Shown here piece by piece: positions 9,776 to 21,147 of a stretch of 64,000 nt of DNA; the stretch's first letter is position 1, and each line of letters opens with the position of its first letter. This stretch comes from Alopecurus myosuroides (lineage: Eukaryota; Streptophyta; Magnoliopsida; Poales; Poaceae): positions 404,168,814-404,232,813 of the forward strand of contig CM054057.1 of NCBI GenBank assembly GCA_028641055.1. Reading direction: 5' to 3'. The position numbers and the translations under genes are program-made. Below the pieces are notes generated by a model. The model had not been told where the DNA came from. It worked only from the letters and a program-made list of their open reading frames with translations, and ran no database searches.

Positions 9776-11076
9776 TGTTGGAGATATTCTCGAGAGGCAA
9801 TCATAGAGATGATGATATATCTATGTATCCATGATTTGTAATAATGTGCCTTGAATAATATCTTTGTATTTATTGTCAAGTATGTGACTTGTTTGTGAAA
9901 CTCTTTATTTACATGGTTATTCTAAATACGTTCCTAGTCGGAGTTTATGTGAGGACACACCTGAACATTAGACTAGCACATGTATTGGTTGATAACTATG
10001 TTTCGCAAGTCATAGAAATGGTGATGTCAAACTAATAATGTGAACTCATGTTACGAACATGGTGTTAGACTGACCCAGCTTGAGACGTTACAACAATGTT
10101 AATAGTTCTCTCTCTACACGTTGTGCTTGCTTTGTCCTTAGACCTGAGATTGTCGCATGTTCTTGAGATGTGAATCGACCTACTTTGGTGCTATCAAACG
10201 CTACACCATGATAGGGTAGTTATAAAGGTAGTTTCGGGTTTGTCATGAAGCATGCAGCAAGGCATGGTCAGTCAAGATGGGATTTGCCCCTCTCTTCATT
10301 AGAGAGAGATATTTCTCTGGGCCCCTCGAGTGATCTGATCCAGAAATGCATGGCCATGCTGAATAAGGTTAATAGTTAACCTCGAAAGGGATTTCAATTC
10401 ACAAGATCGAGAAAGAGTGATCAGCTAGGAGCATGATCAAATATCTTGAGGCAAAAGGAATAGCATAAACATGTGATGGTTCGTCCGATATGATCTTTAT
10501 GCACGTTTGGGAGTTGGCACATTTTTCTATAAGCCGCTACCAACTATTGGCCGAGTAGGTGTACTCGTGTCATGTCTAAACGTTCGTGAACCTATAGGGT
10601 CGCACACTTAAGGCAGAAGAAGCAGAATTCGGATTGGATCCGAAATGGGTTGGAAATGGACTCCAGAGTGGGCTGTTTGAGTGGCAGCCCATTATGGGGA
10701 CGTCTATACAAAGGAGAGGAGGCTGCGTGTTTTAGGGGTAGCTGATTCCGCACGACATTCCACCGCAGCCACCGTCTCTCCACGCCCCTGCAGCCCGCGC
10801 GGACCTAGCAGTCCAGCGAGCGGTGCTTCCACGCCGCACGTGTGGATACCGATAGAGGTGCTGCATCTGTAGCACTTGGACGAGCCGCCTAGAGTATTTG
10901 TTCATGGGAGCGACAGGATTTGGAGGATTCGTACGACTACCCTGCCCCGACCCGCTTCACCGAGATCGGCACAACGCTTCTAGTGGTAATCTCGTGATCT
11001 ATATCTTGCAGCGGATCTTGGTTTACGTGGTAGAAATTTTGATTTGCGCTGGTGTAGCCTACCCCGTTTTCCTTCA
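9776..11076 (+). repeat. 3' LTR of Copia element C (~1.3 kb)
   Basis: It starts TGTTGGAGATATTC just after a polypurine tract and runs to about CCTTCA at 11071-11076. The right boundary is approximate (within ~20 bp), set by where gag-like residues of element D resume. The partner LTR is outside the window, so no age estimate is possible. Confidence 0.7.
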
Positions 11077-11089
11077 TATCCTACTCTAA

Positions 11090-11945
11090 AGAGGAGTGGG
11101 AAAATATTAAGTCGGAAAACTGTATCGACCATTCGCAAATCAGGAAGCCTACCCACACAAATGCGGTGTGCCGGCTTAATAAGGACATGAAAGGCAATGC
11201 AGGATTCGGGAATGAAGGAAATTCAACAAGCGAAAGCTGGAAGCTGACAAAGAAGAAAGTAAGCCTGACACTGATGATAAAATCCAAGAGCTGCAGCGGA
11301 AAGGCGAGCCTAAATTCCCGAGAGTTGAAGGAGAATGTAACCTAACTTTCTTGGCAACTCCTTCAGCCAAACAGGCAAAGCGAACACTTCAAGAAATCAA
11401 TGTGGTTGTACCTCCAACCGCAGAGTACTTGAAGTATTCAAATACGCCAATTACCTGGGATTAGTCTGATCATCCTGGTAACATCCCAGAACACGGCACA
11501 CATGCTTTGGTCGTAAGCCCTATTGTTCAACACACTAGTCTCAAAAGAGTGCTGATGGATGGAGGATCCAGTATCAATATCATGTACTTAAGTACATTGA
11601 AGCAGTTACACATCTCTGAGACCCAGCTCAAACACAGCAATGTACGTTTTCACGACATTGTTCCTGGTAGACAAGCACACTCCTAGAGGCAACCTTTGAA
11701 AAGAGAGAACACTTCCGTGAGGAGATGATCTCATTGAAAGCGTGTATCACGCAATACTCGGACGTCCGGCTTTCGCCAAATTCATGGCAAGGTCATGGTA
11801 TATCTACAACAAGCTGAAGATGCTAGGGCCAAAAGGAGGAGTAATCACCATATCTGGAGATTTCAAATTGGCGAACGAGCTGGAGAAAGGAAACGCCCTT
11901 TGTGCCAAACAGGTGACGGAAGAAAGAGATGAAGGAGCTGGCTAA
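11090..11945 (+). pseudogene. gag-pro: Element D gag end and protease
   Basis: A Cys/His-type segment (CDHSQIRKPTHTNAVC, about 11124-11171) is followed by the retropepsin region: DHPGNIPEHG, then LMDGGSSINIMY (about 11545), then FHDIVPGRQ, then YHAILGRPAFAKFMARSWY (about 11742). Stops at about 11461 and 11683 and an internal deletion near 11690 break it. Retropepsin of this family processes the Gag-Pol polyprotein; here it is a relic. Confidence 0.75.
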
Positions 11946-12105
11946 AGACGTATTGCCGACAGAAATGCCGGCAGGAAACGAAAGCCGGAAGCCGACAGAT
12001 AGTTTCAAAGCCTCGGAGAATACAAAGCAGATCATCCTGGACCCGAAAGATCTGACAAAGTTTGTCGTAGTGGAATAGGAATGACTGACAAATAGGAAAA
12101 GCTCG

Positions 12106-13870
12106 CTTATCAAGTTCCTACATGAGAACTGGGACATTTTCGCCTGGTGTCCTGCTGATATGCCAGGTGTTCCTAGGGAACTTGCTGAGAACCAATTGAA
12201 GTTTATTCAAACAAGGTCTCCGTCGTTTTGATGGAAGGAGGCGGAAGGCTATTGGCAAGGAAATTATCCAGCTTTTAGCAACTGGCTTTATCCGGGAAGT
12301 TATACATAATGATTGGTCTGCGAGCCCAGTATTAATCCCAAATAAGGTTAGTATTATTCTTAGGATGTGTATAGATTACACCAGTTTGAACAAATTGTGC
12401 CCAAAAGATAGGTTCACGTTACTGTGAACTGATCAAATAATAGATGCCACTGCTGGCCCTGAGCTTTTATGCTTTTTGGCTTATTCCGGGTATCATCAAA
12501 TACGCATGAAAGAAGAAGACCAATTGAAATCGATTTCATAACACCCTATGTAACATACTATTACATAACCATGCCTTTTGTCCTGAAGAATGCCGATGCA
12601 ACATACCAGCGTTACATGCAATGATGCTTGCATAGTCAAATTGGCAAAAACGATCATGTTTATGTGCATGATATTGTCGTCGTTTCCAAGGAAAAGCATA
12701 CGCTCCTTGAAGATCTACGAGAAACCTTCGACAATCTCCGCACTTACAAAATGAAGTTGAATCCATCAAAGTGCATATTCGGGGTTCCCTCAGGAAAGCT
12801 TCTGGGTTTTATCGTTTCTCACAAAGGAATAGAGGTAAACCCGGAAAAGATCAAAGCAATCTTAAACATCAAAAGGCCTACGTTCCTAAAAGATGTCCAA
12901 AGACTGACGGGTTCTGCAGCCGCCGTAAGCAGGTTCATAAGCTGGCTTGGCGACAAAGCTCTACCATTATACAAATTCTTGAAGAAATCTAACAAATTTG
13001 AATGCATAGAAGAGACGAACAAAGCATTAACCCAGTTGAAAGAAACTTTGATGAAAACTCCGATTTTTGCATCCCCAAAAGACGAAGAACCCATGTTACT
13101 GTATCTTACAGCAACTAATAGGGTTCTAAGCACAGTGATAACTCTGGAAAGACTAGAAAAGTGTCCCAGATCAGCATCCGGTGTACTACGTCAGCGAGGT
13201 ATTTTCTGAGTCAAAACAAAGGTATCCAGATTATCAAAAGCTGGCATATGGCGTATATTTCGCATCTCGAAAACTCCGTCATTATTTCTAAGGACATTCC
13301 ATAACAGTGGTAAGCAAAGCACCACTAGGGATATTATAAACAATGCAGACGCAACAGGCAGAGTAGCCAACTGGGGCATTGAACTTGCAGCGTTCGACAT
13401 TAAGTACCAACCCCAGATTGCAATCAAATCCTAGGTGTTAGCAGATTTCGTGGCTGATTGGACAGATGCAATGGAAAACACACCAATGCCAGAGTCGGAA
13501 TATTAGATCATGCATTTCGACAGATCCAAAATGAAAGAAGGCGCTGGCGCTGGTGTGGTGCTCAAGTCTCCAAAAGGCGACAAAATGGAGTATGTATTAC
13601 AAATACACTTCAATGCCAGCAACAATGTGGCAGAATACGAAGCATTGCTTCATGGCTTGCATATTGCAAAAGAAATAGGTGTCAAACGCATACTTTGATA
13701 CAGGTGACTCGGACTTAGTACAACATCATTTGAACCATACATGCGATGCCAAAAGCCCCATAATGGCCGAATATCAGAGAACAGTCGATGAGTTTGACAT
13801 CTGCTTCCTAGGATTTGAGGTACTTCACGTCAAAAGGGAAGAAAACTGGAACATGGACGCTTTAGCCTGA
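12106..13870 (+). pseudogene. pol: Element D reverse transcriptase and dual RNase H
   Basis: The RT start is recognisable by IFAWCPADMPGVPREL (about 12132). The palm follows with a catalytic YVDD-type box that reads YVHD (about 12660), so a metal-binding Asp is lost. Next come KMKLNPSKCIFGVPSGK, a Gypsy RNase H remnant, and a second, archaeal-type RNase H (HFDRSKMKEGAGAGVVL, about 13510; NNVAEYEALLHGLHIAKE; then GDSDLV). The second RNase H is the mark of the Tat lineage. Several stops and frameshifts are present, for example near 12060, 12420, 13165 and 13695. Confidence 0.8.
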
Positions 13871-14179
13871 ATGGGCTCGGAAAGGGTGAACACTCTACCA
13901 CCTGGTGTATTTGTCCAGCATTTGTACGAACCATCAATAAAAGGCGGAGACGTTGACTACCCCCTAGTTTCCGAGTCAATAGAAGTATTGCTCGTTAAAT
14001 CGGATTAGATAATTCCATACTTAAACTTCTGAGTTGATCAGAAGTTCCCGGATGGAGCAGACGAAGTCTCGCAAAGGCAGATAAAACGCTGATGCAAAGG
14101 ATACACGGTAATCAATGGTTGCTTGTATAAGTGCAGTACTATTGGAATTTTTCAGCGATAAATTTCGCCAGAAGAAGGA

Positions 14180-15290
14180 CGACAAATTATGCAAGAAATT
14201 CATGTCGGAGATTGCGGACATCATGCTCAGTCAAAAAACATAGTTAAAAAAGTATTCTGTGCCAAGACAGATGCGGAGCATATAGTGAACACATGTGACA
14301 GATGCCAGTATTACGCCAAGCAGACAAATATGCCGGCTCAAGCACTCAAGACTATCTCTAGAACATGGGCATTTGTGGTCTGGGGGCTAGATATTATGGG
14401 GTTATTCAAAACTGCAAAAGGCGGACTTACGCATCTACTCGTTGCAGTGGATAAGTATACCATGTGGGTAGAGGCAAAACCCATCAAAAAACTTGACGGT
14501 GTGACTGCCAGAAATTTTGTCATTGACGTAGTGATGCGATTTGGTGTTCCACATAGTATAATCACGGATAACGGGACAAATTTCTCAATTGGAGAGTTGG
14601 AAAAATATTGCCAACAAATGGGTATACGGCTAGATCTTGCATTTGTGACACACGCACAATCCAATGGCCAGATTGAACGAATGAATAGTTCAATCCTGCA
14701 AGGAATACGCCCAAGACTTGAAAATCCTCTTCATAGAGCAGCTGAAGCATGGATAGAAGAATTGCCTTCCGTGCTTTGGAGTATTCGAACGACGCCAAAT
14801 AGATGAATAGTACAAACGCCTATTTTCTTTGTTTATGGTGCATAAGCAATGCTTCCTACGGACATGATCCATGATAGCCCAAGAGTGGTGGCGTACGATG
14901 ACTCGGATGCCGAAAGTGCACGTTAGGATGCCGTCGATCTCTTAGAAGAAGAACAAGAACTTGTGTTGCAAAGATCGTCCATTTATTAGCAAGGACTACG
15001 GCGATATCATAGTCGGAAAATCAAACACCGATCTTTTAAAGAAGGTGATTTGGTGCTAAGATTGGTACAGATAGAAAACACAAGTTAGCCTCAATCTGGG
15101 AAGGACCATTTGTCATTAGAAAGGCTACGAAAAAGGATCATATTACCTTGTAGATATTCGAGACACGGAAGATGACCCAAAAAATCTGAATCACAAGAGG
15201 AAAAGAAGCATAGATGTAGAACTAGGAGAGACAAATAGGCCCTGGAGCATCTAGCAGTTACGTACCTTATACACTAAGTTCAGTTCTATG
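14180..15290 (+). pseudogene. int: Element D integrase
   Basis: The zinc-binding part begins EIHVGDCGHHAQSK, with the Cys pair CDRCQ. The DDE core has all three acidic positions: WGLDIMG (about 14383), ITDNGTNF (about 14563) and SNGQIERMN (about 14660). The C-terminal part (LPSVLWSIRTTPNR, then degraded) has stops from 14803 onward. The core would look catalytic on its own, but the surrounding frame is broken. Confidence 0.8.
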
Positions 15291-15884
15291 TAAACATCAT
15301 TGATATCATGAAATAAAGTTGTCGGAAATTCATGCATTTTTTTGTATTTTATTTTCTGTTCAAAGCATGTTTCCGTCTTATCTATTTCCCAATGATCTTT
15401 CAATTTTCTTCAATGTTACCTCGAATTTTGTCTGCGTGCTCGAAGTTATGAAACTGAATGCTTTTTTGGCCTAAGGAGGCTTCAGAACCCACCCTAGATT
15501 GTGCATGTGTGCCTGACGTTCATACTTTTCCAATACCTTATTATTCCTAAGTATTATCCGATTGTTTGTTGTGTTGGGTCACTTGATTTAGTAAGTACAA
15601 GTGCCAAAGTATAATCCATGATTCTGAGTTTCAACTGATTGGTTCTTAACCCGGTCACTTGGCGTGAAGATTGAATACTGTTGGAACCACTTTAACACTA
15701 AGGAAAGTTAAAACACACAATCAAAGAACATAGAAGAAAAGGAATTAAAACTCTGAAAAACCTGCAAAGTTTAAATTTACTGCAAAGGATAGAAACTTGT
15801 ATATACAAAAGATAGAATGCATTACAATCTAGTTTACATTGTAAGAATAGTAATGCACCCTATTTGGCTAATGACTACGCAGGA
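15291..15884. other. Spacer of element D between integrase and antisense gene; no gene
   Basis: AT-rich noncoding sequence of about 0.6 kb separates the convergent ends of pol and the antisense gene. I see no ORF of note and no repeat. Confidence 0.5.
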
Positions 15885-17768
15885 TCAGTCAGGATCCACG
15901 AACTCCTCCTCGTCGTCCTTGTCGCTATCACTCGGATTCTCTGGAGTTGCTGGAATTTCTTCCTACGGGTAGAATGTAACACCTGGGGTGTTTTCCCTAA
16001 GTTGGAAAGTTGGTTGTTTTTCTTTTTGCTTTGCATCACATGCATCATATGCATTGCACCCTGTTTTCAAAACCACTCAAAAATTCAAACCAATTTAAAC
16101 TTTCAAAACATGTCCAAAGTTTCCAATTAAAAGTTGCAAACTAAACAACTCAAAATGTTTCCAATAGTTTTGAATTTGAATCAATCAAAAATGCTTGATA
16201 ATAAAACCCTTTTTATTAACACCCTAATGATAAATTCAAATTCAAGTAAAAAACATCCATACTTGGCATGTTCCAATTGAGGTTTACAATTAAAATTTTG
16301 CAAACATTTAAATTCAATAAGTTTTCATAATTGGTTGAGTTTATTGAATAAAAAAATTGGTTATTTCAAAAAATCAAATCCCTATGACACCCTATTTGAA
16401 ATTCAAATAGCAAACAAGAATCAAATTGACATTTAAATTTTTTGAAATTAATGTTAACCTACTTTGAACTTGATGTTTTGTAAATCGATAAAAAATTAAT
16501 TCATAAAGAATAAAACCCTAACACATTATTCTTTTCTCTCTCTCTTTCTTTCCTACAAAAAAATGTAAACAGTAAAAAATAAAAAGAAAACCCTTTGAGA
16601 GGGGAAGGCAGGCCTTTCAGCCCAGCCCACCACGGGCCTTCTCCAACCCCAGCCCGTTAGCCACCCCAGCCCACCTCCCTCTGGCCCGCTACCCCCCTTC
16701 CCCTACCTCTGTCCGTACGAGCACAGGTGGAAAGCAGCGCTCACGTCATCCTCCCCCACCGAATCCCCACCTGCTCCCTCCTCCCCTCCTCTACAAAGCC
16801 CCTCTCCTCCTCCCCAAACCCTAATCCTCCTCCTCCCTCTTCCTCCTTGTGCCGCCGCCTTGCTTCTTCCTCCTCTGTCCCTAATTTCTGTTCTGAAACT
16901 TCTGAACCGGTGCACCACTGAACCATGGCGGAAATTGGCAGCCCCTGCACCCTCGCTGTGGTGGTGATTGAGTCGTGGTGGCTGGAGGAAAGGAAACGGG
17001 GCGGTGGCGCGGTTGCTATCGTTTCCTCGAGGAGTCTTGGGAGGCACCGTGGTCCTCGCGGCGTCGACGTCCGTTCCATGCCGCGCGGGCGTCCTTGCGG
17101 CAGCTGACGACTCCTCGACCACGCGAGAAGCCCTCGGTGAGCCTCTCCCCCTCGCCCTCTCTCCTCTCCCCTCGCACACCCCACCGCACCTGTCCGCGAT
17201 CACGCCCGCAGGCAGCGAGGGAGGGCGGCTGTGCCCGCGCGCCATCCATCGCCGGCCGTCTCCAGATGTTCAAACTGCAGTCGTGGTCTGCAGTTTCGTC
17301 AGTAAACCGCGCGTCGAGTTAACCTCTTTTTGTCCGCGTCCCGTAGCCATCAGCAAACCGCAGCACAACGTAGTGGCAACGTTCTCCCGTGCGCCCGCGA
17401 GAGATCGCGAGTTCGATCCCTTCACCCGGCCGAAAAGGCCAACCTTTTTTCGCCTTTTCTTCGCGCGCGGCCGGGACCCGCCTGTCATCGACCGCGGAGG
17501 CTGACGAGGCTCCACCCACGCCTCGCTGGCACCCCGCGTGGCACCGGGCCCGCGCGGCAGTCTCTGTGGCTAGGGCGCGCTTCGGTGTACCACCAGATCC
17601 AGATCTGGATCTGGCTATTTGCACCAAGCCCCCTGCGTTTCCTCTGTTTAGCATAGAGCCCCTCCATCTGTGTTTTCTTCACAGCACAGCCCCTGCTTTT
17701 GCAAATTGAACCCTAAAACTTCAAATGGGAATAACTTTCAAACCCTAACTCCAAATGACATAAATTTT

Positions 17769-18574
17769 ATATGTTTTCCAATTAAAACTAAATGCTCTAT
17801 CCAAATATAAATTTTGTTTCCTGTTTTGAATAATTAAAATTGGTTGAATAATTTAAATCCTGTTTAATTCATTTAAAATTGCTAAATTAATAACTTGGTC
17901 AAACTAAATTCATTGTGAACATATAAAATATGTTTTCCAATCCAAATTTCCTGTACTTTTCAAATATGCAATTTGTTTACTGTTTTGAACATTTCAAATG
18001 GTTCCAAAAATTCAAATTCCAACACCTCTTTTGAATTTGATTAAATTCATAACTATTTCAAATTTAATTCAAATGGTACATGTAAAATATGTTTTCCATC
18101 CAAAATTTCATGCTCTTTCCAAATATAACATTTGTTTTCTGTTTTGGATAAATAAAACTAATGCAATTACTTAATGCTTTAATTAAATCATTTAAATGGT
18201 GAAATTCATAACTTGCTCAATTAAAATCCAATTTCAACAAATAAAATATGTTTTCCACTCAAAATGAAACCACCTTTCTAAATATAAACTTTGTTTTCCA
18301 ACTTGGACAATTAAAATTAATGTCATTTAAAAATGCCTTAATTAATTAGTTAAAAGTCCTAATTAATAACTTTCACATGCTTGCTCCAAATTGAAAACCC
18401 AAAACATGAAATCCATCCAAAATGAAATGCTACACTTGAATATCAACTTTGTTTTCTGGTTTGCAACATTTAAATTGGATATTTGCTTCACCTCTTATTT
18501 AATGCATTTAAATTGGTAATATGCTTAACTAAATCATTTAAAATTGTTTCTCAACCAATAAAGTATGTTTTCCA
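17769..18574 (+). repeat. 159-bp-period degenerate tandem repeat in the 5' LTR of E
   Basis: The core ATATGTTTTCCA or a near match starts at 17769, 17928, 18087, 18246, 18403 (degenerate) and 18563, giving spacings of 159, 159, 159, 157 and 160 bp. Each unit also contains a weaker second core, CAAATATAAATTTTGTTT or similar, about 50 bp later. The units are highly diverged, so the array predates this insertion. Confidence 0.75.
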
Positions 18575-19773
18575 ATCAGATTCATGTCATTAACATGTTC
18601 ATGTCATTCATATTCCTGTTTGCATCTTGCATTGTGCATTTTAGCATTTGTTATGCATGATCACCTAAATGGCAACATATGGAATGTATGGGGCATTTTA
18701 ATTCAACTGTTGCCCCATTCCATTTAAATTGCCTAGCTCACCCCTTTTCTTATTGACCATGCTAAACAACATTTAAGTTGCTGTGTGGATAAACAACTTG
18801 AACCAATTCCTATTTCTCCGGACTCCGGTTCCGATTAAATTGCTTAAGTTGTTTCCCCTGTTGCATCTTGCCATGCCATGCATATAAAATAGGATCATGC
18901 TGGATCTTTTGCCGTAGAAGTAATTGTTGCATCCGGTGTTTGTTCGAGGTTCGTTGCTTCTTCACGGATAGGACGTTGAGATGATGTGAGCAACGACAAG
19001 TTCTGCGGATGTACCTCTACTTGCTGGATTCCAGGCAAGTATACTCACTTGCTGCCTATGGCTGCCTTTCATCACCTGTTACCGATTCTTTCCGTTGTTC
19101 TTATTCTAGCCTTATGATTCGATGCTTGTGTCTCGATCCTATCATATGTTTACCTTGCAACCATGATATAGCCTTCCTTCCACTTCCTATTACCTGTTGT
19201 TTGTTTACCTTGTCGGCCCTCGTGTCGTAGTTGCATGCTTAGGTTTGTTTCCGCTCTAGTCCTGTTGTCCTTTGTGCTATCACCTGTTAGTTGATAGTTG
19301 GGCTTATCTTAATCAACAACATGTTAATGTTTTGGGCAATAATAATTTGATGATAAGGCATCGGCAGGAGGCCCGACGTGGTTTTGAGGGCTGCTAGTGT
19401 CGACCCTAATTAGGAAAAGGGTCTTGTCCATTTATCCATGATGAGCGCACTAACCGCATGTGGGAAGCGAGTATGGGCGCCCCCCGCAACTTTGATTCGA
19501 TTCGCATCTCGTCCAAATCGCCTCATTTAGTTCGGGTTTTCCATTTGCCGCATGCATATGCAGGTGCGAACCCTTGGCGCCAGGGTGGAACTTTTGTAGT
19601 CGGCATTTAGGGTGACACGTTCTTAGAGTGCTATGAGGGTCCCCTTTTCTTCGTGGGGCTTGATTAGCCGTGCGCTCAACTGCACGGGGTTCTTTGGGCT
19701 TGATGCGAAGAAGAGTTGGGTTGTGTTGAGTACCTCGCTTGGTGGGTTGATCCCCCGTCTGGCGGGTTATTCT

Positions 19774-19860
19774 TACGTGTACGGCCAAATTGGTGCATCC
19801 CTGCAGGGTTAAATCTTCTCGAGAAGCCGTGTTGTCCGCGGTTATGGATGACTTGGTGAA
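19774..19860 (+). repeat. Conserved palindromic LTR block, 5' LTR of E
   Basis: Runs TACGTGT, then CCTGCAGG (19800-19807), CTTCTCGAGAAG (a perfect 12 bp palindrome), CCGCGG, and GGTTATGGATGACTTGGTGAA. It recurs in F and, on the other strand, in both LTRs of H. Confidence 0.7.
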
Positions 19861-20625
19861 AGTGCTGGCTAACAAGTACTCAGGCAACTTACCCTTGACG
19901 ATGATAACTTGACTAGTAATATAGATTACTTCCACCATCAAAATGAATGTCACCTTAATCAACCGTGTGAGTTTCCTTGGGTTGCTTCCTTAGTAGGGGG
20001 TAACATTGGATGGGTATCGTTTGGTGAGTAGTTGTAGTTGGTTCTGATACGCTATCTTATCCCCTTTCTTTTAGCCGGATGTTGTAGCAAGTCTCTGTAG
20101 TTAGTTAGTGCAGCCCGCTGCCACTTCTTTGCAATATTCCCTTCCTTTCCGTTGTACCCAAAGTATTTGTATCTTGTGATGATCGGTTACGCTGGTATCT
20201 TGTGAGTATGGTTTATCCACTTGCCAGTACTTAACCGTACTAACCCACGAATCCTTTTCGTGGCTGCATATTCCACATTGCAGTCAACAGGTTTGAAGTC
20301 TGACGACGTTAGCTTGGAAATCCCTCCGGCTCGGCCTGGGCAGGGATTGGACGCCATCGGTTATCTTCAGGACTCTTAGTCCAATTTGTATCTTGTCCGT
20401 AGCCGGACGCTATGTAGTTTCTTCCGCTGTTATTTGGATCGTTGTATGGTATCAGTTGTATCCTTGACTCGTTTGAGTCGTCTTGTAAATACCTCCTCTG
20501 TTGTTGTTGTGGATTATTCGTGAATTGTTGTAATGTTATCACAAGTGGCGACCTGGAATCGTTTATTATGTGGATTTTGGCGGGAATGCTGAAATCTGCA
20601 TAGTGCCCGATCGCGGGGCGTCACA

Positions 20626-21147
20626 AATTGTATCAGAGCCTTGGTTTCCGATTCCCGATATTGTTTCGATACGAATGGTTATCAAAGCAACGGGTCCGCA
20701 AAGCCTGTAGGATAACCTAGCTAACGGTCGTTATTTCTAGAGTGTCAAAAACTATTTGTGCAAAACCTGTTTTGGAAACATCTCAATAGGATTCTTGTTT
20801 TCTCCTTATCTCTATTCTATTTCCCCTCCCATCTTATTTGTTTTGGAGTCTCCCCCCTTGTCTATCTTTCAAAGTTTTAGGAATCCTACGTGGGTGGACG
20901 TTTTCTGAGCCTTTAACCTAATAGGTTCGATCATCGGAAGATTCCTGGTGGAAGAACATCGTCGTCACTCCGAGCAAGAATCTCTTGTTAGTGGTGTCGA
21001 GAAACTTTTGTTAGTGGTGTCGAGAAGAAGAGATCCACCCACTGACCCGGGAAATCAACCGCAGCACGAAGACTCCGTAGTTGAAACCTCTCTTCCCCTT
21101 GCCTTGGGTGGATTGCGAGGGCGCAATCCCTTGTTAGTGGTGTCGTC
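20626..21147 (+). other. Short interior of element E
   Basis: 522 bp without gag or pol motifs. A plus-strand frame from 20948 (MEEHRRHSEQESLVSGVEKL) could be a remnant of a gag start but crosses into the LTR. Three copies of TTGTTAGTGGTGTCG occur at 20985-20999, 21008-21022 and 21131-21145, the last one 2 bp before the 3' LTR. A perfect 8 bp stem (GGATTGCG, loop AGGG, CGCAATCC; 21110-21129) lies next to it. No ordinary polypurine tract is visible at the 3' LTR junction. Confidence 0.7.
20628..20640 (+). other. Primer-binding site of element E
   Basis: TTGTATCAGAGCC lies 2 bp after the 5' LTR. It matches the TGGTATCAGAGC core used by elements primed with initiator methionine tRNA, apart from the third base. 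Confidence 0.7.

Larger units (their letters stand above)
9198..11076 (+). mobile_element. Element C: Angela/BARE-like Copia, 3' end
   Basis: Plus-strand order is the C-terminal RNase H part of a Copia polyprotein (9203-~9728), a polypurine tract GTGGGAGA (9768-9775), then an LTR starting TGTTGGAGATATTCTCGAGAGGC, which resembles the Angela/BARE/WIS LTR start of Triticeae. The left side is interrupted by element B. The right LTR end is placed by eye at about 11076, where D gag sequence resumes. C is therefore inserted in D, and its 5' part lies left of the window. Confidence 0.8.
15975..20625 (+). repeat. 5' LTR of element E (4651 bp)
   Basis: The ends are TG...CA. The layout is an AT-rich first 0.65 kb, a GC-rich island (about 16600-17650), a 159-bp-period degenerate repeat (17769-18574), more AT-rich sequence, then a conserved palindromic block (19774-19860). 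Open frames in the GC-rich island look compositional. Confidence 0.9.

Noticed and set aside
10681..11089. Small ORFs in the Copia LTR
   Set aside because: They are short frames inside an LTR, without homology or start context.
16703..17245. 180-codon minus-strand ORF repeated at 21875-22417
   Set aside because: It is kept in both places because they are LTR copies. It lies in a GC-rich island where all frames are open, and it shows no domain.
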